Positions 35,968 to 45,718 are shown, counted from the stretch's first letter. The stretch: 64,000 nt of DNA from Haloterrigena sp. KLK7 (GCF_037914945.1 NZ_CP149787.1:1612001-1676000); one strand, 5' to 3'. The notes: a model not told the origin generated them from the sequence alone. A program made the numbers and translations.

Positions 35968-36786
35968 ATGACGGATCACAACGATAGACAGACACGACGC
36001 CGAACACGATCGCGAACTGATCCCTTTCGGTGGAACTTCGCCGACGGCTCGATCCCGACCGCACCACACGTCGCCTCGATGACGTGGCGCGACGGGTTGT
36101 TCGTCCACTGGCCCGTCGACGCCGACGCCCTCCGTCCGCACGTCCCCGATCGACTGACGCTCGAGACCCGAGACGGCGACGCCTGGCTCAGCGTGTTGCC
36201 GTTCGTGCTCACGGACGTCGGACTCCGCGGTGTGCCGACGGTCGCCAGAACGGCCGTCGCCGAACTCAACGTCCGAACGTACGTCCGGTACCGCGGCGAC
36301 CCCGGCCTGTTCTTCTTCAGTATCGACGTCGGGAACCCGCTGATCGCGGCGATCGTCGGCCGGACGACGCGGCTCCCGGTCTATCACGCCCACATGCGGG
36401 TCAGCGCCGACAACGGGCACGTCGACTTCTCGAGCACGCGGAGTCAGACCGCGGTCGGCGCGCGGCCGCGGTTCGACGGGGACGCGCCGCCGGCTCGCTT
36501 CGACGCGACGTATCGGCCCGAGGGCGACGTCTTCCGGCCCGAACCGGACACGCTCGCCTACTGGCTCGTCGAACGCCGGCGGTTCTACGCCGCCGAAGAC
36601 AGGCGGGTGCTAACGGGCGAAATCGCCCACGAGCGGTGGCCCCTCCAGCCCGCCACGGTGACGATTCACGAGAACACCATGTTCGAAGTCAACGACTTGC
36701 CGGAACCGATCGACGAGCCGGTCGTCCACTACTGCGACGAACTCCCGATGACCGGCTCAGTCCCGCGACGGATTCGAACGGAGTGA
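35968..36786 (+). CDS. DUF2071 (YqjF-like) protein
   Basis: 272 residues matching DUF2071, a family with an acetoacetate-decarboxylase-like fold: MTWRDGLFVHWPVDADALRPHVP (about 35-57), then WLSVLPFVLTDVGLRGVP, NVRTYVRYRGDPGLFFFS, and a C-terminal PVVHYCDELPMTGS. Haloarchaeal genomes carry several copies. The reaction is unknown and catalysis has not been shown in this family. The N-terminal 20 residues are basic and may be non-conserved. It follows the opsin gene by 133 bases, across an AT-rich gap, so cotranscription is doubtful. Confidence 0.85.
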   Translation: MTDHNDRQTRRRTRSRTDPFRWNFADGSIPTAPHVASMTWRDGLFVHWPVDADALRPHVPDRLTLETRDGDAWLSVLPFVLTDVGLRGVPTVARTAVAELNVRTYVRYRGDPGLFFFSIDVGNPLIAAIVGRTTRLPVYHAHMRVSADNGHVDFSSTRSQTAVGARPRFDGDAPPARFDATYRPEGDVFRPEPDTLAYWLVERRRFYAAEDRRVLTGEIAHERWPLQPATVTIHENTMFEVNDLPEPIDEPVVHYCDELPMTGSVPRRIRTE

Positions 36787-36945
36787 GGGGTTTCGTCGGG
36801 GAGAGCCCGCGAGACCGGAGATCGAAGCCGGAACGCATCGGGGACGCTCGAGACGCGAGAGAGGTAACGTCGCGATGACAGCTCCTGCGGAAGACCGGAG
36901 GATTTGTTAACTACGATACGAGATAATTATATTGTAGAATCATCC

Positions 36946-38388
36946 ATGACTACGACATCGACCGACGGTGCGGTCGACGGACGGAACTCGTTCGTCTACG
37001 TCGTCGCGGCGCTCGCCGCGCTCAACGGCTTACTGTTCGGCTTCGACACCGGCGTCATCTCCGGTGCGATGCTCTATATCCGAGAGACGTTCGAACTGGC
37101 AACGATATTCGGCTACTCGATAAATCCTTCGCTCATCGAAGGAGTCATCGTCAGCGGTGCGATGGTCGGCGCAATCGTCGGCGCCGCCTTCGGTGGCCGG
37201 CTAGCTGACCGACTCGGTCGCCGACGGCTGATCCTCGTCGGCGCGGTGATCTTCTTCATCGGCTCGCTGATCATGGCGATCGCGCCGAACGTCGAAGTGC
37301 TGATCCTCGGACGGATCGTCGACGGGATCGGCGTCGGCTTCGCCTCCGTCGTCGGGCCGCTGTACATCTCGGAGATCTCTCCTCCGAAGATTCGCGGCTC
37401 TCTGGTTTCACTGAACCAGTTGACGATCACGAGCGGGATCCTCATCGCCTACCTCGTGAACTACGCCTTCTCCGAGGGCGGCCAGTGGCGCTGGATGCTC
37501 GGCCTCGGGATGGTCCCCGCGGCGATCCTGTTCGCCGGCATGCTCTTCATGCCCGAGAGTCCCAGATGGCTCTACGAGCGGGGCCGCGAAGACGACGCTC
37601 GCGACGTGCTCTCCCGCACGCGCACCGAGAGTCAGGTGGCCGGCGAACTTCGCGAGATCAAAGAGACCATCCAGACCGAGTCCGGAACCCTCCGCGACCT
37701 GCTTCAGGCGTGGGTGCGCCCGATGCTCGTCGTGGGAATCGGACTGGCGGTGTTCCAGCAGGTCACCGGCATCAACACGGTGATGTACTACGCGCCGACG
37801 ATCCTCGAGTCGACCGGCTTCGCGGATAACGTCTCGATCCTCGCGACCGTCGGCATCGGCGCCGTCAACGTCGCGATGACCGTCGTCGCGGTCCTCTTGA
37901 TGGACCGGCTCGGTCGACGACCGCTGTTGCTCTCGGGGCTCGGCGGCATGACCGTCATGCTCGCGGTCCTCGGTGCCGTGTTCTACCTGCCCGGGCTCTC
38001 CGGGATGCTCGGCTGGTTCGCGACGGGGAGCCTGATGCTGTACGTCGCCTTCTTCGCGATCGGGCTCGGTCCCGTGTTCTGGCTCATGATCTCGGAGATC
38101 TACCCGATGGAGATCCGCGGGACGGCGATGGGCGTCGTCACGGTCCTGAACTGGGCCGCGAACCTGATCGTCTCGCTGACGTTCCTCCGTCTCGTCGACG
38201 TCTTCGGCCAGTCCGGGACGTTCTGGCTGTACGGCGTGCTGACGCTGTTCGCGCTCGTCTTCTGCTATCAGCTCGTCCCCGAAACGAAGGGGCGGTCGCT
38301 CGAGGAGATCGAGGCGGACCTGCGGGAGACGGCGTTCGGAACCGACGCCGACGGCAGCAGTCCGCGACCCGCTGAGACGGACGACTGA
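36946..38388 (+). CDS. MFS sugar porter
   Basis: 480-residue, 12-helix H+-coupled sugar transporter of the sugar porter family. Signatures are NGLLFGFDTGVISGAM in helix 1, GRLADRLGRRRLI after helix 2, PESPRWLYERGR, QQVTGINTVMYY in helix 7, DRLGRRPLL and the C-terminal VPETKGRSLEEIE. The QQVTGIN block binds glucose, xylose or galactose in relatives; the sugar here is unknown. The ATG at 36946 follows an AT-rich GATAATTATATTG (about 36921-36933). A T6 tract 21-26 bases after the stop may terminate it. Confidence 0.92.
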   Translation: MTTTSTDGAVDGRNSFVYVVAALAALNGLLFGFDTGVISGAMLYIRETFELATIFGYSINPSLIEGVIVSGAMVGAIVGAAFGGRLADRLGRRRLILVGAVIFFIGSLIMAIAPNVEVLILGRIVDGIGVGFASVVGPLYISEISPPKIRGSLVSLNQLTITSGILIAYLVNYAFSEGGQWRWMLGLGMVPAAILFAGMLFMPESPRWLYERGREDDARDVLSRTRTESQVAGELREIKETIQTESGTLRDLLQAWVRPMLVVGIGLAVFQQVTGINTVMYYAPTILESTGFADNVSILATVGIGAVNVAMTVVAVLLMDRLGRRPLLLSGLGGMTVMLAVLGAVFYLPGLSGMLGWFATGSLMLYVAFFAIGLGPVFWLMISEIYPMEIRGTAMGVVTVLNWAANLIVSLTFLRLVDVFGQSGTFWLYGVLTLFALVFCYQLVPETKGRSLEEIEADLRETAFGTDADGSSPRPAETDD

Positions 38389-38408
38389 TCGCTCCGGACG
38401 GTTTCGAC

Positions 38409-38414
38409 TTTTTT
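38409..38414 (+). terminator. Oligo-T termination signal after the sugar porter gene
   Basis: TTTTTT follows the stop of the transporter by about 20 bases in a GC-rich setting, the usual archaeal T-run terminator form. The convergent gene ends at 38456. Confidence 0.55.
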
Positions 38415-38455
38415 CGGCCCGTATCCGCCGCGAGCGCTTCGCTCGACGGTGCCGA

Positions 38456-39457
38456 CTACTGCGCGGCGTCTCCGGCGCCGACGAGATCGAACGACAGCCC
38501 CTTCCCCGCGTCGCTCGCGCGGTCGTAGACGACGTGGGCCGCCGCGACGTCCTGGATGGCCAGCCCAGTCGAGTCGAAGACGCTGATCCCGGTCTCGTCG
38601 GTCCGTCCCTCCTTCGCGCCGACGACGACCTCGCCGATCTCGGCGTGGATGTCGTCGTCGGTCAGGGTGCCCTCGCCGTAGGGGACGTTGATCTCGCCGG
38701 AGTGGGTACACTGCTCGTGGTCGTCGATGACGATCGTCGCCGCTTCCAGCAGTTCGTCCGTCAGTTCGTGTTTCCCTTCGGCGTCGGCGCCGATCGCGTT
38801 GATGTGGGTGTCCTCGCCGACGTCTGCGAGGTCGACGACGGGGTCCTCGACGGGCGTCACCGTCGAGAGGATATCGCAGCCCCCGGCCTCCGAGATCGAA
38901 CCGCCGCGGACGTCGAACTCGTCCTCGAAGGTCTCGACGAATCGCTGGACGCGGTCCTCGTCGGGATCCGAGACGACGACCTCCTCGATCGACCGCACTT
39001 CGCTGATCGCCCGCAGTTGCGTGTAGGACTGGACGCCGGCACCGACGATACCGAGACTCGAGGCGTCCTCGAGGGCCAGATAGTCGGTCGCGACGGCCGC
39101 GGCGGCCCCCGTCCGCTTCATCGTGAGCGTCGTCCCGTCCATGATCGCCAGCGGGAAGGCGGTCTCCGGGTCGGAATAGATCATCGTCCCGAGGACGGTC
39201 GGCAGGTCGTGGTCCGCGGGGTTGTCGGGGTGGACGTTGACCCACTTGAGCCCCGCGGCGTCCCAGTCGCCGGTGTCCAGATACGCGGGCATCGACCGGA
39301 AGTCGCCGTTGTACTGGGGCAGGTCGATGTAGGACTTCGCGGGCATCTGGGTGTCTCCGCGCTCGAAGGCCCCGAAGGCCTGCTCGACGGCGTCGATGAC
39401 GTCGCCGAGGGCGGCGTACTCGTCGACGTCGTCGCTATCGAGAAGCAGCGTGTTCAT
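38456..39457 (-). CDS. Ornithine cyclodeaminase / archaeal alanine dehydrogenase family (mu-crystallin fold)
   Basis: 333 residues. The conserved lysine and proline segments GLKWVNVHPDNP, MDGTTLTMKRTGAAAAVA (the Arg-Thr-Gly-Ala motif) and the Rossmann stretch LGIVGAGVQSYTQL are all present. Family members reductively aminate pyruvate or deaminate ornithine, with NAD. Archaeal relatives are usually alanine dehydrogenases, but sequence alone does not separate them. A TATA-like AATTAAGT on the minus strand is 27 bases before the ATG. Confidence 0.9.
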   Translation of the reverse strand: MNTLLLDSDDVDEYAALGDVIDAVEQAFGAFERGDTQMPAKSYIDLPQYNGDFRSMPAYLDTGDWDAAGLKWVNVHPDNPADHDLPTVLGTMIYSDPETAFPLAIMDGTTLTMKRTGAAAAVATDYLALEDASSLGIVGAGVQSYTQLRAISEVRSIEEVVVSDPDEDRVQRFVETFEDEFDVRGGSISEAGGCDILSTVTPVEDPVVDLADVGEDTHINAIGADAEGKHELTDELLEAATIVIDDHEQCTHSGEINVPYGEGTLTDDDIHAEIGEVVVGAKEGRTDETGISVFDSTGLAIQDVAAAHVVYDRASDAGKGLSFDLVGAGDAAQ

Positions 39458-39932
39458 ACTGGCAAATATCGCGGGAAGCTACTTAATTTGCCCCGAAACG
39501 CTACAGGTGACGCCAATCGGGAGCCCGACCGCGCCTCGAGTCACGTTTTGAACGGTCTGTTCGTCAACGACTCGAGTTACGACTGGCACGCTCGTCTAGC
39601 CAGTGCCGATCGGACGGACCGCGAGAGTACGGAATTCGGGAGCGACGACGAAAGAGAGATCGATGAAATGGGGCCGACTGCAGTGGACGACTCGAGCGGG
39701 CGATAGCCCGCCGAACAAGCTTCCGATCGAACGTCGGCGAGTGAGCGGTTCGGAGAACCCGAACGACGCCGTTCACCGAGCGCGAAGCGCTCGGGCCGAC
39801 GAGCGACCGGTGCGCGGCGCCACGCGCCGCGGCATGGCGAGCGGCGAAGCCGCGAGTCAGGGAGCGAGGAGCGCTTTTATACTAAATTTTGCCGAGGGGC
39901 GGCGTAGCCGCCCCGCAGAGCAAAATTTAGGT
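39458..39932. other. Gene-free stretch between the AlaDH/OCD gene and the thermosome
   Basis: 475 bases without a supported gene. The left part holds the AlaDH/OCD promoter (39481-39488). The right part (39772-39931) is the thermosome copy of the structured 3'-end element described separately. The 39560-39770 section has no feature I can name. Confidence 0.6.
39772..39931 (-). repeat. 3'-end structured repeat element, thermosome copy
   Basis: Read on the minus strand, it starts two bases after the thermosome stop. A perfect 11-base AT-rich outer stem (39920-39930 with 39882-39892) encloses TCTGC, an 8-base GC stem with loop TAC (39896-39914) and TCG. Then come a conserved block 24/32 identical to the polC copy, hairpins at 39841-39853, 39813-39831 and 39776-39794, and the shared TCGTCGGCCCG (39792-39802) and CGGTGAA. 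Stem sequences differ from the polC copy but remain paired. Confidence 0.75.
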
Positions 39933-41609
39933 TTACATCATGCCGCCCATGCCGCCGCCCATACCGCCCATGCCGCCGCCCATGCCGCCGCCGGGGCCGC
40001 CGGGCATCTCCTCGTCATCGTCGTCGTCGGCGACCGCGAGGTCGCCGGCGGCGATGACGTCGTCGATGCGCAGCAGCATGACGGCCGCCTCGGTGGCAGA
40101 CTCGATGGCCTGGGTCTTCACGCGCAGCGGCTCGTAGACGCCTTCCTCGGCCATGTCGATGGTGTCGCCGGTGTAGGCGTCGAGCCCGGAGCTGGTGTCG
40201 CCCGCGTCGTGGTCGGCGCGGAGTTCGACCAGCGAGTCGATGGGGTCGAGCCCGGCGTTCTCGGCCAGCGTGCGCGGGATGACCTCGAGGGCGTCGGCGA
40301 AGGCCTCGACGGCGAGCTGCTCGCGGCCGCCGACGGAGTCGGCGTAGTCGCGAAGCGACAGCGAGAGGTCGACCTCGGGGGCGCCGCCGCCGGCGACGAC
40401 CTTGCCGTCCTCGAGGGTCGTTCGCACCACACCGAGGGAGTCCTCGATGGCGCGGTCGACCTCGTCGATGACGTGGTCGGTGCCGCCGCGGAGGATGAGG
40501 GTGACGGCCTTGGCGTCGTCGACGTCCTCGACGAAGATGCGCTGGTCGCCGGCGATCTCCTTCTGGGCGACGCTCCCGGCGAAGCCGAGGTCGTCCTCGC
40601 TCAGGTCGTCGACGCTCGAGACGGGCGTGGCGCCGGTCGCGCGGGCCAGCTGGTTCTGGTCGCTCGCCTTGACGCGGCGGACGGCGATGATGCCCTCCTG
40701 GGCGAGGTAGTGCTGGGCCATGTCGTCGATGCCGCCGTCGACGAAGACGACGTCGGCGCCGGCGTCGGAGACCTTCTCGGCCATCTCCTTGAGCTGCTGT
40801 TCCTCCTGCTCGAGGAACTGCTCGAGCTGGTCGGGGTCGGTGACGTTGACCTCCGCGTCGATCTCGGTCTCCTTGATCTCGAGGTCGCCGTCGACGATCG
40901 CGACGTCGGCGTCCTCAGCGAAGTAGGGCATGTTCTCGGAGACGCGCTCCTTGTCGATGATGACGCCCTCGACGAGCTCGGACTCCTCGATGGAGCCGCC
41001 GACGACCTTCTCGACCTTGATGTTGTCCGTGTCGACGCCCTCGTCGTCCGCGACGGCCTGGACGGCCTCGACGACGAGTCGGGACAGCAGGTCGCGGGCG
41101 CTCTCGGCGCCCTTGCCGGTCATCGCCGTGGCGGCGATCTGCTCGAGGATTTCGTCGTCGTCCTCCTCGACGTCGATGGCGACCTCCTCTAAGGCCTCGG
41201 TGGCCTCCTCGGCGGCCTGTCGGTACCCCTGGGCGAGGGTGGTCGCGTGGATGTCCTGGTCGAGGAGCTCCTCGGCCTGGCTGAGGAGTTCGCCGGCGAT
41301 GACGACGGCGCTCGTTGTGCCGTCGCCGACCTCGTCCTCCTGAGTCTCGGCGACTTCGACGATCATGTCGGCCGCCGGGTGGTCGATCTCCATCTCCGAC
41401 AGCAGGGTGACACCGTCGTTCGTGACGATGACGTTGCCCGTCGAGTCGACGAGCATCTTGTCCATCCCCTTCGGACCGAGCGTGGTCCGTACGGACTCGG
41501 CGACGGCTTTCCCGGCCTGAATGTTCATCGACTGCGCGTCTTTTCCGGAGGTCCGCTGGCTATCCTCCGAGAGAACGATAAGGGGCTGGTTACCCATCTG
41601 CTGAGCCAT
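39933..41609 (-). CDS. ths: Thermosome subunit (group II chaperonin)
   Basis: 558 residues, cytosolic ATP-dependent chaperonin forming double rings with a built-in lid. The ATP site includes [14 protein letters not shown] and [28 protein letters not shown] and a final acidic-plus-GGM tail (about 530-558) are typical of haloarchaea. The ATG at 41609 is preferred over an in-frame TTG six bases upstream; it has a TATA at 31 bases. A structured element begins right after the stop. Confidence 0.97.
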   Translation of the reverse strand: MAQQMGNQPLIVLSEDSQRTSGKDAQSMNIQAGKAVAESVRTTLGPKGMDKMLVDSTGNVIVTNDGVTLLSEMEIDHPAADMIVEVAETQEDEVGDGTTSAVVIAGELLSQAEELLDQDIHATTLAQGYRQAAEEATEALEEVAIDVEEDDDEILEQIAATAMTGKGAESARDLLSRLVVEAVQAVADDEGVDTDNIKVEKVVGGSIEESELVEGVIIDKERVSENMPYFAEDADVAIVDGDLEIKETEIDAEVNVTDPDQLEQFLEQEEQQLKEMAEKVSDAGADVVFVDGGIDDMAQHYLAQEGIIAVRRVKASDQNQLARATGATPVSSVDDLSEDDLGFAGSVAQKEIAGDQRIFVEDVDDAKAVTLILRGGTDHVIDEVDRAIEDSLGVVRTTLEDGKVVAGGGAPEVDLSLSLRDYADSVGGREQLAVEAFADALEVIPRTLAENAGLDPIDSLVELRADHDAGDTSSGLDAYTGDTIDMAEEGVYEPLRVKTQAIESATEAAVMLLRIDDVIAAGDLAVADDDDDEEMPGGPGGGMGGGMGGMGGGMGGMM

Positions 41610-41635
41610 AGTCAAGAGAACGATTGATTGTTATT

Positions 41636-41650
41636 CTATATAAGTTTTTC
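41636..41650 (-). promoter_or_regulatory. Strong promoter of the thermosome gene
   Basis: The minus strand reads GAAAAAC followed by TTATATAG: a purine-rich BRE directly before a consensus TATA, centred about 31 bases before the ATG. It is the best-matching promoter in the window and fits a highly expressed, heat-inducible gene. Confidence 0.75.
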
Positions 41651-41690
41651 GTTTACGCTCCGGTCGGTCCCCCTTCCGTACGGGAGTTTT

Positions 41691-43091
41691 TCACACGCCG
41701 TCGATCTCGAACCGGGCACCGCCGCGATCGCTGTCGGTCACGGAGATACTCCAGCGGTGGGCGTCGACGATCTCGCGGACGATGTGAAGCCCGAATCCGG
41801 TCCCGTCGTCGCTGTCGGTGTATCCGCGCTCGAATATCCGGGACCGCTCCGCTGGCGGGATACCGGGGCCGTTGTCGGCGACGAAGAACCCGTCTCCGTC
41901 GTCGAGCGTTCCGACGGTGACGACGAGTCTGTCGTCCGTTTCGCTGTGTTCACCGTCGTCAGCGCTGGAATCGCGTTGACTGCTCGCCGAGCCGTTCTCG
42001 ACGATATCGTCGGACTGCGGCCGACTATCCGTGGACCCGTGTTCCACACTGTTCCGAAACAGATTCTCGAACAGCTGTCGAAGCCGATCCGGATCGGCTT
42101 CGAACGTCGTCGAGTCGGCGACGCGAAGCGTCGCGTCGGCCGTCTGGACGGTCCCCCAGGCCCGTCGGGCGATCGACTCGAGATCGACGGACTCCGCGTC
42201 GTCGATCCCCTGTCCCTGACGGGACAGCGTCAGCGTGTGGTCGATGATCCGATCGATGCGTTCGTGGGCGTCTCTGACCTCCTGAACGTACTCTTCGTCA
42301 CCGGTTTCGACGGCCAGTTTGAGGTAGCCCTCCGCGACGGACAGCGGATTCCGCAGGTCGTGGGACACGATGTTCGCGAAGTCCTGGAGGTCCTCGTTTT
42401 TCCCCTTGAGTTCGTCGCGGTCGTCCTCGAGCGTCCGAATGCGCCGCCGACGTTCGATCGCGCCGATGGCCGCCGTCGCGATCGGTCGAAACGTCCGGAC
42501 GTCGATCTCGCTCACCGCGTCGGCGTCGACGTCGCCGAGTCGGACGATCCCCAGCGTCTCGGACGGGACGACGAGTTCGGTGGACGACACCGCGGTCGAC
42601 TCGTCCGACCGGAACGCCGACCACCACGGCTCCGCTCCCTCGGCGATCGGTTCGATCTCGAATCGGGATTCGGCCGCGGGCGTGACGAGTTCGGGAACGA
42701 GTTCGGATCGGAGGCCGTCGTACCGGTAGACGGCGACCGCGTCCGTATCGAAGAATTCGCCCGCGACGTCGGTCACCGGCTCCGCGATCCCCTCGATCGT
42801 TTCCGACTTGACGAACGATCGGACGGCGTCGTCGACGACCTCGAACCGGGACCGATCGGAACCGTCCTCGTCGCCGCCGTTCGTCTCCGTCGACGGATCG
42901 TCGACGTCGAGCGCCTCGATCCACCGCTCGACGGCGTCGCTCGAGAGTCCGGTGAGTGCGGCGATCTCCGCTGTCGAACGGCCCCGGCGCGACGCCAGCG
43001 CCACCAGCAGACCGTCGCGCGTCGCCGGCGACTCGGCCGCCAGCACGGCCTCGACGGCGTCGCTGTCCGACAGCGAATCGAGATCGGACAT
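41691..43091 (-). CDS. Sensor histidine kinase with N-terminal HTH-like region
   Basis: 466 soluble residues. Residues 20-62 look like a small helix-turn-helix (RSTAEIAALTGLSSDAVERWI), then a GAF-like domain (about 90-210). The HisKA box has the phosphorylated His244 in FANIVSHDLRNPL, and the HATPase domain has FENLFRNSVEHG, DNGPGIP and GTGFGLHIV. No membrane helix is present, so the signal is cytoplasmic. No response regulator is adjacent. It is divergent from a FIST sensor gene across 182 bases, suggesting a shared signalling role. Confidence 0.9.
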   Translation of the reverse strand: MSDLDSLSDSDAVEAVLAAESPATRDGLLVALASRRGRSTAEIAALTGLSSDAVERWIEALDVDDPSTETNGGDEDGSDRSRFEVVDDAVRSFVKSETIEGIAEPVTDVAGEFFDTDAVAVYRYDGLRSELVPELVTPAAESRFEIEPIAEGAEPWWSAFRSDESTAVSSTELVVPSETLGIVRLGDVDADAVSEIDVRTFRPIATAAIGAIERRRRIRTLEDDRDELKGKNEDLQDFANIVSHDLRNPLSVAEGYLKLAVETGDEEYVQEVRDAHERIDRIIDHTLTLSRQGQGIDDAESVDLESIARRAWGTVQTADATLRVADSTTFEADPDRLRQLFENLFRNSVEHGSTDSRPQSDDIVENGSASSQRDSSADDGEHSETDDRLVVTVGTLDDGDGFFVADNGPGIPPAERSRIFERGYTDSDDGTGFGLHIVREIVDAHRWSISVTDSDRGGARFEIDGV

Positions 43092-43273
43092 TGCCTTGCA
43101 GATAGTAACGAAACGGCATAGTCATTGTGGGCCGCGGGTGGTCCTCCCACGGACCGCGTTCGAGCGTCTCCGACTCGTCGCCGCTTCGCGTCTCACAGTG
43201 GGTCTCCGGCGCTGTCGACGCGCCGGACAGTACGTTTATATGAGTGTGCTTCCATCCTTGCCACTAAGTATCG

Positions 43274-44524
43274 ATGAGCACGATCCTCGCCGGAGTCGGC
43301 CACGCGACCGACGACGACCCGACGACGGCCGGACGACGCGCGGCCCGCACCGCACGAGACGAACTCGACGGCGACGAGCGGCTCGCGTACGCGTTCGGCT
43401 CGAGCGAGTACGACCAGGCCGCGTTGCTCGGTGGTATCGAGGACCGGCTCGACTGCCCGGTCGTCGGCTGCTCGACGGCCGGCGAAATCGCTCACGCACA
43501 GTCGTACACGGAGAGCGTCGTCGTGCTCGCGCTCGCGGGCGACGGCGTTCGTCCCGGTATCGGTTCCGCACCGGGCTTCGCCGAGCATCCGAGGCAGTCG
43601 GGAATGGATGCGGCCTCGGCGGCCGTCGACGAACTCGGCGACGGACCCGTCCCGACGACGGTGTCGACGGCCGAGTCGGGCCGTCGGCGGTGGTACCCGA
43701 AACTGCTCGTGAACGCGTTCGGACCCGGTCTGACCGGCAGCAAGGAGTGGGCGCTGATCGGCGTTCAGGACGCGCTGGGCTGGGCGCACGTCTCCGGCGG
43801 GTTCGCCGGGGACGACTGGAAGCTCGATTCGACGTGGGTCTATCGAGACGGCGAACCGGTCGAGGACTCGATGACCGTCGCCGCGATGGACGTCGACGTC
43901 AAGACCGGCATCGGCGTCGCTAACGGCCTGCGCGAGACCGAGCACACGTTCACCGTGACGAGAGCCGAGGAGAACCGCCTCTACGAACTCGACGGCAAAC
44001 CCGCACTCGAGGCCTACCGCGACCGCTACGGCGACCGGGTCACCCAGGAACACTTCCTGATGACCCACCCGCTCGGAACGGACGACGACGGCGAGGAGAG
44101 CCACATCGCGATGGTCACCGGGGTCGACGAGGAGGCAGGCTCGATGATCGTCGGCGAGAAACCGATCGAGGAGGGCCAGGAATTCACCGTCATGGACACG
44201 TCGGCCGACGCGGTCCTCGACGGTGTCGAGACCGCGGTCGACCGGGCGTTGACGGCCGCCGGCGGTCCGGAAGATATCGCGGCCGTACTGGTGTTCGACT
44301 GCAACTGCCGGTGGTACCACCTGTCAGACGAGGAGACTCGCAACGCCGAACTCGACCTCGTCAGGGAGCACGTCGGGTCGGACGTTCCGGTCGCCGGATT
44401 CTACAGCTACGGCGAGATCGCGACGCCGAACCCGCTGTGGAACGACGATCCGCGGTCGCTCATGCGCCAGGACGTCCACCACCAGAGCATCGCTATCGAG
44501 ATTATCACCAATGAGTCACTGTAA
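43274..44524 (+). CDS. FIST-domain sensory protein
   Basis: 416 residues comprising FIST_N (about 30-235, with VVGCSTAGEI as its marker) and FIST_C (about 240-395, ending VAGFYSYGEIATP). FIST domains are ligand-sensing input modules, suggested to bind amino acids or small metabolites, and are normally linked to chemotaxis, histidine kinase or cyclic-nucleotide signalling. Here the protein stands alone, with no output domain, and is divergent from a soluble histidine kinase. A TATA-like GTTTATAT lies 37 bases before the ATG. Confidence 0.9.
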   Translation: MSTILAGVGHATDDDPTTAGRRAARTARDELDGDERLAYAFGSSEYDQAALLGGIEDRLDCPVVGCSTAGEIAHAQSYTESVVVLALAGDGVRPGIGSAPGFAEHPRQSGMDAASAAVDELGDGPVPTTVSTAESGRRRWYPKLLVNAFGPGLTGSKEWALIGVQDALGWAHVSGGFAGDDWKLDSTWVYRDGEPVEDSMTVAAMDVDVKTGIGVANGLRETEHTFTVTRAEENRLYELDGKPALEAYRDRYGDRVTQEHFLMTHPLGTDDDGEESHIAMVTGVDEEAGSMIVGEKPIEEGQEFTVMDTSADAVLDGVETAVDRALTAAGGPEDIAAVLVFDCNCRWYHLSDEETRNAELDLVREHVGSDVPVAGFYSYGEIATPNPLWNDDPRSLMRQDVHHQSIAIEIITNESL

Positions 44525-44560
44525 CCCCGTTCCGACGCGGCGGACGAGCGCGCCTCACCC

Positions 44561-44866
44561 ATGTCCATGACGAGCGAAACCCCCGGTTACACCGCACTGA
44601 TCCAGGCCGCGATCGACCGGGAGAAGGACATTCTGGGTCCGGAGGACGCGATCGAGTGTGCCGACACGGTCGACGGACTCGTCGTCGACGGTGACGGGAC
44701 CGTCGTCACCGTCGAGCGCGACGGACGGGCCGTCCTCGACGACCTCGTCGGTGCGTACGTGGCGACGGCGGGCGACGTGGCCGCGTTCCTCATCGCCCGT
44801 CGCCTCGAGAACATGTGCAACCGGGAGGACATCGATTTGCCGGACAACCTCGCGAAACACATGTGA
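44561..44866 (+). CDS. Small protein of unknown function downstream of the FIST gene
   Basis: 101 residues, acidic, no membrane segment. It holds a short beta-rich middle (DTVDGLVVDGDGTVVTVERDG) and a helical end (VAAFLIARRLENMCNRED). It starts 36 bases after the FIST stop on the same strand, with no promoter between, so it is probably cotranscribed and may work with the FIST sensor. A second Met at position 3 is an alternative start. I do not recognise the family. Confidence 0.6.
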   Translation: MSMTSETPGYTALIQAAIDREKDILGPEDAIECADTVDGLVVDGDGTVVTVERDGRAVLDDLVGAYVATAGDVAAFLIARRLENMCNREDIDLPDNLAKHM

Positions 44867-44929
44867 TCCGACGGACCGCGTAGCGGAGACTGTCGGTCCG
44901 AAGCGGACGAAGAAATCGAGAACTCGAAA

Positions 44930-45487
44930 TCAGGACTGTCCGCCCGGGAACCGGTGGTACTCCATTCCCTGGTGTTTCATCTCGTTGTGTTTCTCCTCGA
45001 GGAAGGAGTACACCGCCCCGTGCGGAGCGCCGTCGAGGAGCATCTCGGCGGCGCTCCGGACGGCGTCGACCTGTTCCGGCGTGCCGATGATACCCAGCGT
45101 CGAACCGTAGATGACGACGTCGGCGCCGGTGAGCTCCTCCATGAGTTCGCGGGTCCGACCGCCTTCGCCGATGAGTCGGCCCTTCTTGCGCTTCATGTCG
45201 TTTTTGTTGCGGGCGGCGGCGTCGATATCGACGACGTCGAACAGCATCATGTCGTCCTCGAGCAGGCGCAGCGCCGCGTCGGGGGCGAAGCCGCGACCGA
45301 CGGCGCGGACGATCTCGGGGCCCTTGAGCCCGCGGACGGGGTCGCCGACGGTCTCGACGGCGACGGAGCCGTTCTCCGAATCGATGTCGAGTCGCACCTC
45401 CGCTTCCGCTTCGATCTCGCGCATCGTCTCGCCGCCCTCGCCGATGAGGACGCCGATGCGGTCCTGCGGAATCTTCACGTGTTGCAT
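44930..45487 (-). CDS. KH-domain ribosome assembly protein (Pno1/Dim2-like)
   Basis: 185 residues with two KH domains carrying GxxG loops, VLIGEGGETMREI (about 14-26) and RLIGEGGRTRELMEE (about 98-112), separated by a helical linker. Archaeal Pno1/Dim2 homologues bind the 3' end of 16S rRNA during small-subunit maturation, usually with RIO1 kinase. The start at 45487 follows the domain and a TATA-like GGTCTTAACC 28 bases upstream. Here it is separated from rio1 by about 7.5 kb. Confidence 0.93.
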   Translation of the reverse strand: MQHVKIPQDRIGVLIGEGGETMREIEAEAEVRLDIDSENGSVAVETVGDPVRGLKGPEIVRAVGRGFAPDAALRLLEDDMMLFDVVDIDAAARNKNDMKRKKGRLIGEGGRTRELMEELTGADVVIYGSTLGIIGTPEQVDAVRSAAEMLLDGAPHGAVYSFLEEKHNEMKHQGMEYHRFPGGQS

Positions 45488-45510
45488 ACTGTCCGATACT
45501 GGCTGGGTGA

Positions 45511-45520
45511 GGTTAAGACC
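45511..45520 (-). promoter_or_regulatory. TATA-like element of the KH-domain gene
   Basis: The minus strand reads GGTCTTAACC, centred 28 bases before the ATG at 45487. Confidence 0.5.
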
Positions 45521-45718
45521 TTGGTCCGAGCGTTCAGGGTCGATGTGGAGCGGTCCCGGACCGACCCGGTTCGTCGATCGCGGCGGCCGCGATCCGACGG
45601 TGACCGCCCTCGAGCGTCGCGGTCGAGTCTCGTCGTCGGCGCGTCGGTTCGGTCGCGGTCCGCGACAGCCGGAAGATGGAGGTACGACGTTGAAGGTTCG
45701 CTCTCGCGTAGGGCTCTC

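Noticed and set aside
39936-40010. GGM repeats at the thermosome C-terminus as a DNA repeat
   Set aside because: Normal for group II chaperonins; not a separate element.
39603-41192. 529-codon plus-strand frame across the thermosome
   Set aside because: Antisense shadow; the thermosome on the other strand is unambiguous.
44954-45718. Long upstream extension of the PAC2 gene
   Set aside because: It is the antisense of the KH gene and has no haloarchaeal protein character; the PAC2 domain starts at the ATG at 45719.
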